Below, in pieces: positions 8,152 to 15,335 of a stretch of DNA of 25,068 nucleotides. The notes beneath the pieces were generated by a model, which worked only from the letters and a program-made list of their open reading frames with translations, made no database searches and had not been told where the DNA came from. Each line of letters opens with the position of its first letter. Position 1 is the stretch's first letter. The stretch spans positions 1 through 25,068 of the forward strand of contig CAYXVF010000091.1 of the NCBI GenBank assembly GCA_964468125.1, in the 5' to 3' direction. The DNA is from CAYXVF01 sp964468125 (GTDB lineage Bacteria > Myxococcota > XYA12-FULL-58-9 > CAYXVF01). The position numbers were made by a program, and so were the translations under genes.

Positions 8152-8282
8152 AGCAGCTCTTCGACCGGATGGAACTCCTGGATCAACGGCTCCACCTCTT
8201 CGTCCTCGAGGACGAAGACGTCACGGGCATCCACGACGGACCAGCGGGACGATTCCAGCTCGTATTTTCTCTCCCAGATCAT
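8148..8282 (-). CDS. Unrecognised 44-aa acidic small protein
   Basis: A short reading frame starts at ATG 8282 with an excellent ribosome site, GGAGGT, 5 nt upstream (8288-8293 on the plus strand), and ends at TAG 8148. The product opens MIWERKYELESSRWSVVDA and closes VEPLIQEFHPVEELL, with an acidic middle (VLEDEEVE); it has no membrane segment or signal. I do not recognise it. Its stop and that of the large plus-strand gene lie in the same CTAG (8148-8151). It is divergent from rarD across a 76-bp gap. The ribosome site and composition favour a real gene, but length alone makes it uncertain. Confidence 0.55.
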   Translation of the reverse strand: MIWERKYELESSRWSVVDARDVFVLEDEEVEPLIQEFHPVEELL

Positions 8283-8358
8283 GCACTACCTCCGATCGTC
8301 CCTAGAATCGCATGGGGGATCGCCAGCCCCAACTTTTCGACCTATTTTCCGGAGGCCC

Positions 8359-9276
8359 ATGAGTTTGAATGAACGAAGCGCCGGGACCATCGGCAGCCTC
8401 TACGCGCTCGGTGCTTTCGGCCTCTGGGGCTTCACCCCGCTGTTCTACAAGGCCCTCGGCGACGTGCCTCCTTGGGAGATCCTCGCAAACCGCGTTGTGT
8501 GGTGCGGGGTCCTCGTGTCGATCTTTTTGCTGCTGCGCGGGCGCATTCGCGAATCACTCGCGGCGCTTCGTCAGCCGCGGCTGCTCGCGCTGATGCTTCT
8601 CACGGCGGTCGTCGTCGGCACCAACTGGTTCTTCTTCATCTGGGCGGTCCTCAACGACCGCGTCCTCGAGACGAGCCTGGGCTACTACATCAATCCGCTG
8701 TTGAACGTGCTTCTTGGGGCCCTGTTTCTGCGCGAGCGGCTCAGTCGCATCCAGGCGATCGCCGTCGCCCTCGCGGTCTCAGGGGTCGCGATCTTGATTT
8801 CCCAGGCGGGCACCGTCCCCTGGGCGGGACTCGCCGTGGCAGGGTCCTTCGCGCTCTACGGCCTGCTGCGCAAGCTCATCCAGGTCAAGCCGGTGATCGG
8901 CATGCAGCTCGAGGCGCTCCTGCTCACGCCGGTCGCGCTAACCTACCTCATCCTCGCCGGAAACAGCCGCCCGCTCGCCTTTGGCTCGAGTGTCTTTCTC
9001 ACCGTAATGCTCGTGGCTGCGGGAGCGATCACCGCCGTGCCGCTGGTATTTTTTTCCGAGGCGGCGCGGCGCCTCAAGCTCACCACCGTCGGCTTCTTCC
9101 AGTACCTCGCGCCGACGATGCAGTTTCTCCTGGCCGTGCTCCTCTTTGGAGAGCGCTTTACGACGCCCTACGCGATCGCCTTCGGCTTCATCTGGAGCGC
9201 CCTCGCCACCTACTCACTCGAGGGAAGAATCAGAGCCTGGCTTCCGGACCGGGTGAAGGCCGCCGCCGCCCCCTGA
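8359..9276 (+). CDS. rarD: RarD-type EamA family permease
   Basis: A 305-aa inner-membrane protein of the drug/metabolite transporter superfamily, RarD type; E. coli RarD is 296 aa. About ten hydrophobic helices are visible, and the diagnostic start LYALGAFGLWGFTPLFYK, the central NWFFFIWAVL, the SLGYYINPLLNVLLG loop and the GFFQYLAPTMQFLLAV helix match RarD closely. Its substrate is not established; the family was named for a chloramphenicol-sensitivity phenotype. The start is ATG 8359, just after GGAGG (8351-8355), although the 3-nt spacing is short; TTG at 8365 is an in-frame alternative. The last 67 bp overlap the end of the convergent YdcF gene. Confidence 0.93.
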   Translation: MSLNERSAGTIGSLYALGAFGLWGFTPLFYKALGDVPPWEILANRVVWCGVLVSIFLLLRGRIRESLAALRQPRLLALMLLTAVVVGTNWFFFIWAVLNDRVLETSLGYYINPLLNVLLGALFLRERLSRIQAIAVALAVSGVAILISQAGTVPWAGLAVAGSFALYGLLRKLIQVKPVIGMQLEALLLTPVALTYLILAGNSRPLAFGSSVFLTVMLVAAGAITAVPLVFFSEAARRLKLTTVGFFQYLAPTMQFLLAVLLFGERFTTPYAIAFGFIWSALATYSLEGRIRAWLPDRVKAAAAP

Positions 9277-9878
9277 ATCACCCCCCGAGGCGGGACCACC
9301 CGCCCGTCGATCTGTAGACGCGGGGCCTCTCGCCAGGCATGCGTCTGCGCACGCAGATCGCGGTAGGGGACCGGGTGCTCGCGCTGCGCCGCTTCGAGGT
9401 TGCGCGTAGGAGCAGGCGCGGCGATGAGCTCGACGTCTCCCAGGCCCGACTGGCGGAGCACCATGTCGAGAAGCAAACGCGAGCGCTTCATGTGGAAGGC
9501 CTCGGTGACGAGCCGTACGGAGCGAACACCGAGGGCCGCGAGCAGGGGGACGCTTTCGCGCATGTTGCCGCGCGTGTTGTTCGAGCGTTCTTCGAGGACG
9601 ATCCGGGCGGGGTCCACCCCGTGCTCTAGGAGCCAGTGAGCCATCGCGTGCGACTCTCGGAGGAGACCGGCGCCACCGCCGCTCAAAATCAGCACAGCGT
9701 CCGGTCGCTCCCGGGAGAGCTCGAGCGCGGTCTCGAGACGCGAGCGCAGCCCCGGGCCGATGCGATGGCCACCTTTGAGCCCAGCGCCGAGCACGAGGAT
9801 CGCCTCGTTCGCGCGGGACGGAGGCGCCGTGTGCGGGATGGGAACCCTGGGGCAGAGCGGAGAGAGCGCGGCGGCCAT
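9210..9878 (-). CDS. DUF218/YdcF-like protein
   Basis: The 222-aa protein contains the DUF218/YdcF fold: AILVLGAGL opens the first strand, DAVLILSGGGAGLLRESHAMAHWL is the glycine loop and helix, IVLEERSNNTRGNM carries the N-T-x-x-N signature, and LVTEAFHMKRS is the last conserved motif. Family members act near the cell envelope (SanA/ElyC relatives) or bind SAM (YdcF), and the exact role here is unknown. There is no clear membrane helix; about 25 proline-rich residues precede the first strand, so the true start may be later than ATG 9878. Its 3' end overlaps rarD by 67 bp tail to tail, and its start is divergent from the kinase-like fusion by 77 bp. Confidence 0.85.
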   Translation of the reverse strand: MAAALSPLCPRVPIPHTAPPSRANEAILVLGAGLKGGHRIGPGLRSRLETALELSRERPDAVLILSGGGAGLLRESHAMAHWLLEHGVDPARIVLEERSNNTRGNMRESVPLLAALGVRSVRLVTEAFHMKRSRLLLDMVLRQSGLGDVELIAAPAPTRNLEAAQREHPVPYRDLRAQTHAWREAPRLQIDGRVVPPRGVIQGAAAAFTRSGSQALILPSSE

Positions 9879-9955
9879 GAGCGAAGAGAGATTTCGGCAA
9901 TTCGCCCGCCCCCGTCCTGACTTTCGCTCCCGATTGGGTGATAAGAGCAGACGAG

Positions 9956-11506
9956 ATGACCGGGAGGGGCCTCGACGAGAACCAAGAGCTGATCCGTTTC
10001 TTGGAAGCGCCAGATACCCACGGCGGTGCCGAAGTCGAGCGGATCGATACGCACGCCTCCCACGTCTTTCTCGCGGGCGACCGGGCCTACAAGCTCAAGC
10101 GCCCGGTGAGCTACCCGTTCATGGACTTCTCGACCCTCGAAAAGCGCGAGGCGGCGGTGCGCCACGAGCTCGAGCTCAATCGACGAACCGCCCCCAACCT
10201 CTACCTGGCCGTCGCGGCCGTGCGCAGGACCAAAGACGGCTTCTTCATCGACGAGGGTGCCTCTCCGAGCGAGGACGTGGTGGACTGGCTCGTCGTGATG
10301 CGACGATTCGAGCAGAGCGCCCTCCTCTCGGCGATCGCCGAGCGCGGCGAGCTCGCGGACGTGCACGTCGATTCGCTGCGCGACGCGATCGTGCGATTTC
10401 ACGAGGAGAGTGACAGCCTCGAGCTCGACTGGCCCGCCGCCATGAAATGGGTCGTCGAGGACAACGTCGCGGAGCTCGAAGACTACCGCGAGGTCTTTGA
10501 CGATAAGGACACGGTAGCCCGGGCCAACGTGTTCATGCCCGAGTTTCTGTCCCGACACGACGCCCTGCTCGCCCAGCGCTCGAAGAACGGGCGGATCAAA
10601 CCCTGTCATGGGGACCTCCATCTCGGAAACGTCGCCTACCTCGACGGTCGCGCCACACTCTTCGACGCGCTCGAGTTCAACGAGAGTCTCGCGAACATCG
10701 ACACGCTCTACGACTCCGCGTTTGTGCTGATGGACCTGCTGGCGCGCAGACTGGTCACTCAGTCCTTTCGCCTCTTCAACGGTCTGCTCGATCGCAACCG
10801 GGACGAGGCAGGCCTGAGCTTGCTGCCACTCTATCTGGCGACACGCGCGTTGATTCGCGCAAAGGTCGCCGCCGCCCTCGCCTACCGCGAGGACAACGCG
10901 GAAGCGAAGGCGCAGGCCAATCATTATCTCGGGGTGGCGCGCCCAATCCTGGAGACACCGGCGCCGGTTTTGGTCGCGATCGGCGGACTCTCGGGCTCGG
11001 GCAAGAGCACGGTGGCCCGTTTGGTGGGTCCGGACCTCGGGGTGAAACCGGGTGCACGCTGGTTGCGCTCGGACGTGATCCGCAAGCTCCAGCACGGGCT
11101 CGAGGAACACGAGACCCTCCCGAGCTCCGCCTACGGTCCCGGCACAAGCGGGCCAGTCTATCGCGAAATGCTCGACCGGGCCCGCACTGCCCTCGACTGC
11201 GGCTACAGCGTGATCCTCGATGCGGTCTTCGCGCGGGGGGAAGAGCGCGACCGGGCCGATGCGCTCGCCGAGGAGCTCGGGGTTCCATTCCACGGCTTCT
11301 GGCTCGAAGCCCCGCTGAAAGTCCGAAAGGAACGGGTCGCGGCGCGCCGTGACGACGCCTCGGACGCGGATGTGCGGGTGGTCGATCTGCAAGAAGAGAC
11401 AGAGCTCGGCGAGATCCGCTGGCACCGCGTGCAGGCCGGTCCGACGTCGCCGCAGGTCATTCTCGACCGAGTGCGCGAAGCAGAAGATCGGGCCGATCGG
11501 TCATGA
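9956..11506 (+). CDS. Phosphotransferase-like/P-loop kinase fusion (COG2187-COG0645 type)
   Basis: The product is 516 aa from ATG 9956 (GTG 9938 is an in-frame alternative). Residues of about 30-320 resemble aminoglycoside-phosphotransferase-like kinases: ASHVFLAGDRAYKLKRPV supplies the ATP lysine, HGDLHLGN at residue 218 is the catalytic loop, and LFDALEFN replaces the usual metal-binding DFD motif, as in this subgroup. Residues of about 335-505 are a second P-loop kinase domain with GGLSGSGKST at 343, an LRSDVIRK switch and the VILDAVFARGEERD strand. The two-domain fusion is widespread in proteobacteria, but its substrate is not known to me. Predicted cytoplasmic. The last 50 bp overlap the convergent phosphodiesterase gene. 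Confidence 0.88.
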   Translation: MTGRGLDENQELIRFLEAPDTHGGAEVERIDTHASHVFLAGDRAYKLKRPVSYPFMDFSTLEKREAAVRHELELNRRTAPNLYLAVAAVRRTKDGFFIDEGASPSEDVVDWLVVMRRFEQSALLSAIAERGELADVHVDSLRDAIVRFHEESDSLELDWPAAMKWVVEDNVAELEDYREVFDDKDTVARANVFMPEFLSRHDALLAQRSKNGRIKPCHGDLHLGNVAYLDGRATLFDALEFNESLANIDTLYDSAFVLMDLLARRLVTQSFRLFNGLLDRNRDEAGLSLLPLYLATRALIRAKVAAALAYREDNAEAKAQANHYLGVARPILETPAPVLVAIGGLSGSGKSTVARLVGPDLGVKPGARWLRSDVIRKLQHGLEEHETLPSSAYGPGTSGPVYREMLDRARTALDCGYSVILDAVFARGEERDRADALAEELGVPFHGFWLEAPLKVRKERVAARRDDASDADVRVVDLQEETELGEIRWHRVQAGPTSPQVILDRVREAEDRADRS

Positions 11507-12329
11507 TGCCGTGCGCTCCTTGGGCGAGCAGCTCCTGCATGCGCCCGGGCTCGTCGATGGTGAACAGCTGCAGCCGTACGCCACGCGTCGAAGCCGCCCA
11601 TCGCAGAGGAGCGGCAAAGACCGGCAGTGGACCGGCGCTCGTCGGAACTTGGAGGGCCTGAGCCGGCGCCCGGGCCGCGATCCCGACCGTGGCGAGGCTC
11701 CAGAACTGCAGCACCTCCTCGAAGGTGGCCGAGGTCGCCACGTTGGGGCAGCGCTCGCGAAAGCGCTCCATGCGTTCATCGTCGGCGCTCGCGACGAGAA
11801 CCCGCCCGGTCGCGTCGTGGGCACGAAGCGTCTCGCACAGGGCTTCGCCGAGACCATCGACCTTCATTTCGATGTTTAAACGCGCCAGCGGCAGACGCAC
11901 CAGCACGTCCTCGAGCGTGGGAATTCGGGCGCCGTAGCGTTCGCCCTCGAGGCCAGTGAAGCGAGCGCCGGCGTTTAGACGCTTCAGTTCTTCGAGGTCC
12001 ATCTCGGCCACCGCGCCGCTGTCGTCCGTCGTCCGATCGACGGTGGCATCGTGAATGACGACCAGAGCGCCGTCGCGACTGCGGTGAAGATCGAGCTCGA
12101 GCACATCGACCCCGAGCGACCAGGCGTGCTCAAAGGCGACGAGGGTGTTTTCCGGACGCAGTGCGGCGCCACCGCGATGGGCGATGACCCAGGGTCCGGC
12201 CTTGGAAAAGAAAGGGTGCGCCGGCAGCGGGACTGCTCCGGCGCTCGCCCAGCGCTCGAGGAGGAACCAGGAGAAGACGAGGGCGACGAGCGCGGCCAGA
12301 CCCGCCCGCCGCCACCAGTGACGTGCCAT
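11457..12329 (-). CDS. Membrane-anchored glycerophosphodiester phosphodiesterase
   Basis: The 290-aa enzyme is predicted to split glycerophosphodiesters into glycerol-3-phosphate and an alcohol. Residues 9-25 are a signal-anchor helix, placing the TIM-barrel catalytic domain outside the cytoplasm. Catalytic and metal residues are present: H51 and E60 in HRGGAALRPENT, E78 and D80 in VLELDLHRSRDG, and H93 in IHDATVDRTTDD; LNIEMK and LFTIDEPGRM-x-GIMTDRPD complete the barrel. Length is typical. It lies 12 bp downstream of the CarD-family gene and may be cotranscribed. Its 3' end overlaps the kinase-like fusion by 50 bp. Confidence 0.92.
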   Translation of the reverse strand: MARHWWRRAGLAALVALVFSWFLLERWASAGAVPLPAHPFFSKAGPWVIAHRGGAALRPENTLVAFEHAWSLGVDVLELDLHRSRDGALVVIHDATVDRTTDDSGAVAEMDLEELKRLNAGARFTGLEGERYGARIPTLEDVLVRLPLARLNIEMKVDGLGEALCETLRAHDATGRVLVASADDERMERFRERCPNVATSATFEEVLQFWSLATVGIAARAPAQALQVPTSAGPLPVFAAPLRWAASTRGVRLQLFTIDEPGRMQELLAQGAHGIMTDRPDLLLRALGRE

Positions 12330-12341
12330 CGGGGGCCGCGA

Positions 12342-12836
12342 TCACCCGCTGGTCGGAATCGCGACCTCGTCTTCGATCTCCTTCGGGGGACGCTCGAGGA
12401 CCGTTGCGAGCTCCGACACGAAGTAATTCCGGGCCTTTTCCAGCAGATTGCGCTCGCTGGTGGTCAGCTTGTCTTCGATCGCACGGTGACGCAGCTCCTG
12501 GAGCACTTCGGTGTAGAGCTCCGACTCGCCGGTCTTCAAATCCTCGGCATACTTCGCCGTCCGGTCCTTTGTGCTCATCTTCTGGGTCTTCGTGTCCTTC
12601 GGAGGCGCGGTCTTGACCTTCTTGAGCAACTTCTTGGCTTTTGTGGGAGAGACCAAGGGACGCAGGCCCAAACCGTTCACCCCAGCGGTGGGAATGAAGA
12701 GGCTGCCGCCCTTTTGAAGCTCCAGAACGTAGAATTCCTGGGGCTCTTGGTCGAAGTTCATGTCTTCTTTGCGGACCACTTTTGCCACCCCGTGCGTGGG
12801 GTAGAAGATGTAGTCACCAATCGGCAGATCTTTCAG
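12342..12836 (-). CDS. Divergent CarD/CdnL-family RNA polymerase-binding protein, probable CTG start
   Basis: CarD/CdnL proteins bind the RNA polymerase beta subunit and stabilise open promoter complexes. Starting at CTG 12836, the protein is 164 aa and opens KDLPIGDYIFYPTHGVAKVV, which is the usual first strand pair of the RNAP-interaction domain; EFYVLELQKGGSLFIPT and LGLRPLVS follow. The C-terminal helical half includes DLKTGESELYTEVLQEL and LTTSERNLLEKARNYFVSELATVL. AGGAGG (12843-12848 on the plus strand) lies exactly 6 nt before the CTG. The nearest ordinary start, GTG 12788, would delete 16 residues of the fold and has no ribosome site. The tryptophan of the CdnL DNA-contact helix is T89 here, and a lysine-rich linker (residues 66-90) is present. 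The next gene downstream is the phosphodiesterase. Confidence 0.85.
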   Translation of the reverse strand: MKDLPIGDYIFYPTHGVAKVVRKEDMNFDQEPQEFYVLELQKGGSLFIPTAGVNGLGLRPLVSPTKAKKLLKKVKTAPPKDTKTQKMSTKDRTAKYAEDLKTGESELYTEVLQELRHRAIEDKLTTSERNLLEKARNYFVSELATVLERPPKEIEDEVAIPTSG

Positions 12837-12902
12837 GGGAATCCTCCTATCCTCGGGCCACCCAGGTGGGTCACACCATAGTTTAGCACGATTTGGAGGT
12901 TT

Positions 12903-12918
12903 CGCCGCTTTTGTGGCG
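12903..12918. repeat. Short inverted repeat, CGCCGC-tttt-GTGGCG
   Basis: A six-pair stem (one G-U pair) with a TTTT loop lies in the 194-bp gap between the CarD-family gene and the small lipoprotein. No T-run follows on either strand, so a terminator is doubtful. The rest of the gap (12837-13030) shows the CarD ribosome site and nothing else I can identify. Confidence 0.3.
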
Positions 12919-13030
12919 GGCCCCCCGTGCCAACGGACCGAAGATATTCAGGTTTCCGAAGCGGACTCAATGGCCTGGAGCGCTCGTCACAGAAATGTCG
13001 GAATCCAGCGCCTTGAGCGCCACAAGAGGC

Positions 13031-13336
13031 TCAGACGCCGGATGGACAGCCGTAGGCCATGCCTTCGACCACGATACCGCCCGGGACGTCCGCTCGATTG
13101 ACGATCACGACCTTCTGCGCGGCGAGCGTGCCCGCTTTGTTGCGGAGCACAATCTCAGCTTCGTCCTGATTGGCCGCTTTCACTTTCACGTCACGAATGG
13201 GCTTGCAGTCCGGATGCAGACCGTCCTTTTCGGCGATCTGGACCAACGCGCCCCGGGTGGAGAGGGAGACCGAGCCGGCGCAGGCGATGAGCCCGGTGCT
13301 GGCGACGAGAACGGTGAGTGCGGTGACGATTTTCAT
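13031..13336 (-). CDS. Small lipoprotein, DUF4156-like
   Basis: A 101-aa protein with a clear lipoprotein signal: KIVTALTVLVASTGLIAC, acceptor cysteine C19. The mature part contains HPDCKPIRDVKV and the segment AEIVLRNKAGTLAAQKVVIVNR, the pattern seen in DUF4156/RcsF-like small lipoproteins, where an ARN-type helix precedes a buried strand. Two further cysteines (one after HPD and one in YGCPSGV) could pair in the periplasm. No function is known. It begins 42 bp after the DUF493-like gene on the same strand, so the two may be cotranscribed. Confidence 0.8.
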   Translation of the reverse strand: MKIVTALTVLVASTGLIACAGSVSLSTRGALVQIAEKDGLHPDCKPIRDVKVKAANQDEAEIVLRNKAGTLAAQKVVIVNRADVPGGIVVEGMAYGCPSGV

Positions 13337-13378
13337 GGACCGAACAGTAAGCGAGGCGCGCAGGCCAAGCCAAGATTT

Positions 13379-13642
13379 TCAGATGGAGATCAGCCCCTCG
13401 ATCCCCGCGGCCTCCTCGTACATGGCGATCACCGATTCAGCGGAGCCGACGTTCACGGTGGCGGACACGGTCACGTAGTTTCCCTTGGCCGAGTGCCGTC
13501 GACTCGACGCGCCGGGAGGAAAGAGACGCTCCACTTGGTCCGCCTTGGCGCTCGGAACGATGAACTTGAATGTGTAGAGCGCGGGCCAGTCGTATTCGGC
13601 GTCCAGGAGCTCCCGCAGGCGCCCCATGTCGTAGTTCCCCAT
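13379..13642 (-). CDS. DUF493/YbeD-like small protein
   Basis: Starting at ATG 13642 the product is 87 aa, the normal length of the family. It follows the YbeD pattern closely: LLDAEYDWPALYTFKFIVPS, then the conserved S-x-K-G-N-Y-x-T-V-S-A-T-V motif, then an AMYEEAAGIEGLISI ending. YbeD is an ACT-like ferredoxin-fold protein of uncertain function, proposed to be regulatory. The frame is open upstream to GTG/ATG-like codons near 13774, but that extension is low-complexity and overlaps the sigma-factor start; it is not needed. Divergent from the sigma factor over about 124 bp. Confidence 0.85.
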   Translation of the reverse strand: MGNYDMGRLRELLDAEYDWPALYTFKFIVPSAKADQVERLFPPGASSRRHSAKGNYVTVSATVNVGSAESVIAMYEEAAGIEGLISI

Positions 13643-13766
13643 CGATTCAAACCCTAGCCTTTCGTCGTCGCTGGATCCAAGCGCCCGATGCGTTCTAGAC
13701 CTTTCCGAGGTCCGACTAACATCGCACACGTCCCGCGGTGCTGAACTCGGTGCGAGGAGAGTGGCT

Positions 13767-14252
13767 TTGGCCATCGACGTGGAAGATTTCTACCGCCGCT
13801 TCGGACCGATGGTCCTAAGGCGCTGTAGAAAACTCCTTCGCAACGAGGAGGACGCAGTGGACGCCATGCAAGACACATTCGTTCGAGTCCTGCAGCGAGC
13901 GGACCGCCTGAACGACAGCGCTCCGTCGTCGCTTCTCTACCGAACCGCCACCCATATTTGTCTCAATAGGCTCCGGAGATCGAAACGCAAGCCCGAGAGC
14001 CCTGGGGACGAGCTCTTGCTTCGCATCGCCGCATTCGAGGACGCGGAGAAGCGCAACGAAGCGCGCTCCATTTTGCGACGACTCTTCGCACGAGAGAAAG
14101 CGAGCACGGCCACGATCGCGGTCCTCCATTGGATCGATGGGCTGACCCTGGAACAGACCGCCCGCGAGGTGGAAATCTCCGTCTCCGGTGTGAGCCTGCG
14201 GCTGCGGGGACTCCGGGAACACCTCGGGCATTTGAACCTGGAGGCGATGTGA
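13767..14252 (+). CDS. ECF-family RNA polymerase sigma factor
   Basis: A 161-aa sigma-70 family factor of the extracytoplasmic-function type. Region 2 is VEDFYRRFGPMVLRRCRKLL, then EEDAVDAMQDTFVRVLQ, the core-binding helix, and SSLLYRTATHICLNRLRRSK, the minus-10 reader. Region 4 is AVLHWIDGLTLEQTAREVEISVSGVSLRLRGLREHL, a helix-turn-helix for the minus-35 element. Regions 1.1 and 3 are absent, as expected. TTG 13767 is preferred because GAGGAG lies 7 nt before it; GTG 13761 is in frame but too close to that site. Its TGA overlaps the ATG of the membrane partner by one base, so the two are translationally coupled. The target regulon cannot be read from the window. Confidence 0.92.
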   Translation: MAIDVEDFYRRFGPMVLRRCRKLLRNEEDAVDAMQDTFVRVLQRADRLNDSAPSSLLYRTATHICLNRLRRSKRKPESPGDELLLRIAAFEDAEKRNEARSILRRLFAREKASTATIAVLHWIDGLTLEQTAREVEISVSGVSLRLRGLREHLGHLNLEAM

Positions 14253-14992
14253 TGACGGACCGAACGCCCGATCTCATCGTCGAACGGATCGCTCGCGGCG
14301 AGTTGCCCGGCTCGGAGGCCCCGGACGCATCGGAGGCGCTCGAGAGGATCGAGCGCAGCAACGACGAGATCCTCGAGCAATACCCCCCGAAGACGATGGC
14401 GGCCGCGATCGAGCGACGACTGAAACGCAGCGCGTCCTGCGAGGGACCGCCGATCCGCTTCTGGCAGCATTTCGCCATCGGGGCGCCGGTCGCCGTCGCC
14501 GCCGCGCTCCTAATGCTCCTGATTCCCATGGGCCCCCACCCCGCCGATCCAGGCGTTCGTTTGAAGGGAGGACCTCAGATCGTCGTCCAGCGTGCCACTG
14601 AGTCCGGAAAGGCGGAGCCGCTGGGGCAGGACAGTACGGCCCGCGAGGGAGACCAGCTTCAGCTCGGCTACCGTGTGCCGGCAGCTGAGGGCACGCTCTA
14701 CGGCGTTGTCATTTCGATCGATGGCGCGGGTACCGTCACCCGCCACCTGCCCAGCTCCAGCCGGGCGGCGGCACTGGAACCCCAGACCTTGAAAGCCCTG
14801 CCGCACTCCTACGTCCTCGACGCCGCACCGGATTTCGAGCGTTTCTTTCTCGTCACCTCCAACGCTCCCTTCGACACTGCCACCGTGGTCAACGCAGCGA
14901 AGCTCCTCGCAAAACGCGGCTACCGACGCACGGGCCGACTCGAGCTCCCCTCGGGCTTCACCCAAACATCGCTCCTGATTCGGAAGGAGTAG
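14252..14992 (+). CDS. Membrane-bound partner of the ECF sigma factor, DUF4384-like
   Basis: A 246-aa, single-pass protein. Residues 1-73 are cytoplasmic and acidic-helical, without the H-x3-C-x2-C zinc motif of ZAS anti-sigma factors. Residues 74-92 (FAIGAPVAVAAALLMLLIP) are the membrane helix. Residues of about 110-246 form an outer domain with GDQLQLGYRVPAAEGTLYG, a (V/I)-SIDG-x-G-x-V turn and HSYVLDAAPDFERFFLVTS, which resembles the DUF4384 fold found after sigma factors in deltaproteobacteria. The start overlaps the sigma stop (TGATG), and the sigma gene's last codons provide GGAGG 7 nt upstream. An anti-sigma or signal-sensing role is inferred from this arrangement, not from the domain itself. 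Confidence 0.8.
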   Translation: MTDRTPDLIVERIARGELPGSEAPDASEALERIERSNDEILEQYPPKTMAAAIERRLKRSASCEGPPIRFWQHFAIGAPVAVAAALLMLLIPMGPHPADPGVRLKGGPQIVVQRATESGKAEPLGQDSTAREGDQLQLGYRVPAAEGTLYGVVISIDGAGTVTRHLPSSSRAAALEPQTLKALPHSYVLDAAPDFERFFLVTSNAPFDTATVVNAAKLLAKRGYRRTGRLELPSGFTQTSLLIRKE

Positions 14993-15007
14993 CCCACGGG
15001 GGGGTAG

Positions 15008-15320
15008 CTCGTCGGCGTTTTTGGGGTGAATCGAGGGCGAACAGACGGAGCACAGCTCACGGGCGTCTATGCCATGACCGCCGGCGATGCGGATGCGTTC
15101 CAAGGCTCCGGTGTCCGACGGTCAGCTGCACCTGGATCTCTGGGCGAGCGATCTCTTCCTGAGCAACGTGGGTTTCCGTTTTGGAAGCCACACGGTCTAC
15201 ACGCTTCTCTCCTTTGGGACCCAGCCAGCACTCGCAAACGCGCGGTCGCGGAGCGGACTGACTCTAGGCGTAGCCTTCTACCGACTCTGGCCGGGGTTTT
15301 TCGCTGGGGTGCAGTTTTGA
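15008..15320 (+). pseudogene. Frameshifted remnant of an outer-membrane beta-barrel protein
   Basis: Two overlapping frames join into one protein-like sequence. Frame one, open from 15008, reads GVNRGRTDGAQLTGVYAMT and on to DADAFQGSG; frame two, from about 15090, continues VSDGQLHLDLWASDLFLSN, GFRFGSHTVYTLLSFG and ends LGVAFYRLWPGFFAGVQF with the terminal phenylalanine typical of barrel proteins. Alternating polar and hydrophobic residues suggest beta strands. The shift of one base lies between about 15087 and 15115. There is no start codon with a ribosome site and no signal peptide. The G-A-Q-L-x-G-V pattern recalls surface-repeat barrel proteins of deltaproteobacteria. A complete short gene from ATG 15087 (77 aa) is the alternative. 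Confidence 0.5.
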
Positions 15321-15335
15321 CCTAAGCTTCGGAGC

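Noticed and set aside
9689..11425. 578-codon open frame on the minus strand
   Set aside because: Antisense to the kinase-like fusion, which has clear motifs; high GC gives long shadow frames here.
12903..12918. Terminator downstream of the small lipoprotein
   Set aside because: The hairpin has no T-run on either strand, so it is listed only as an inverted repeat.
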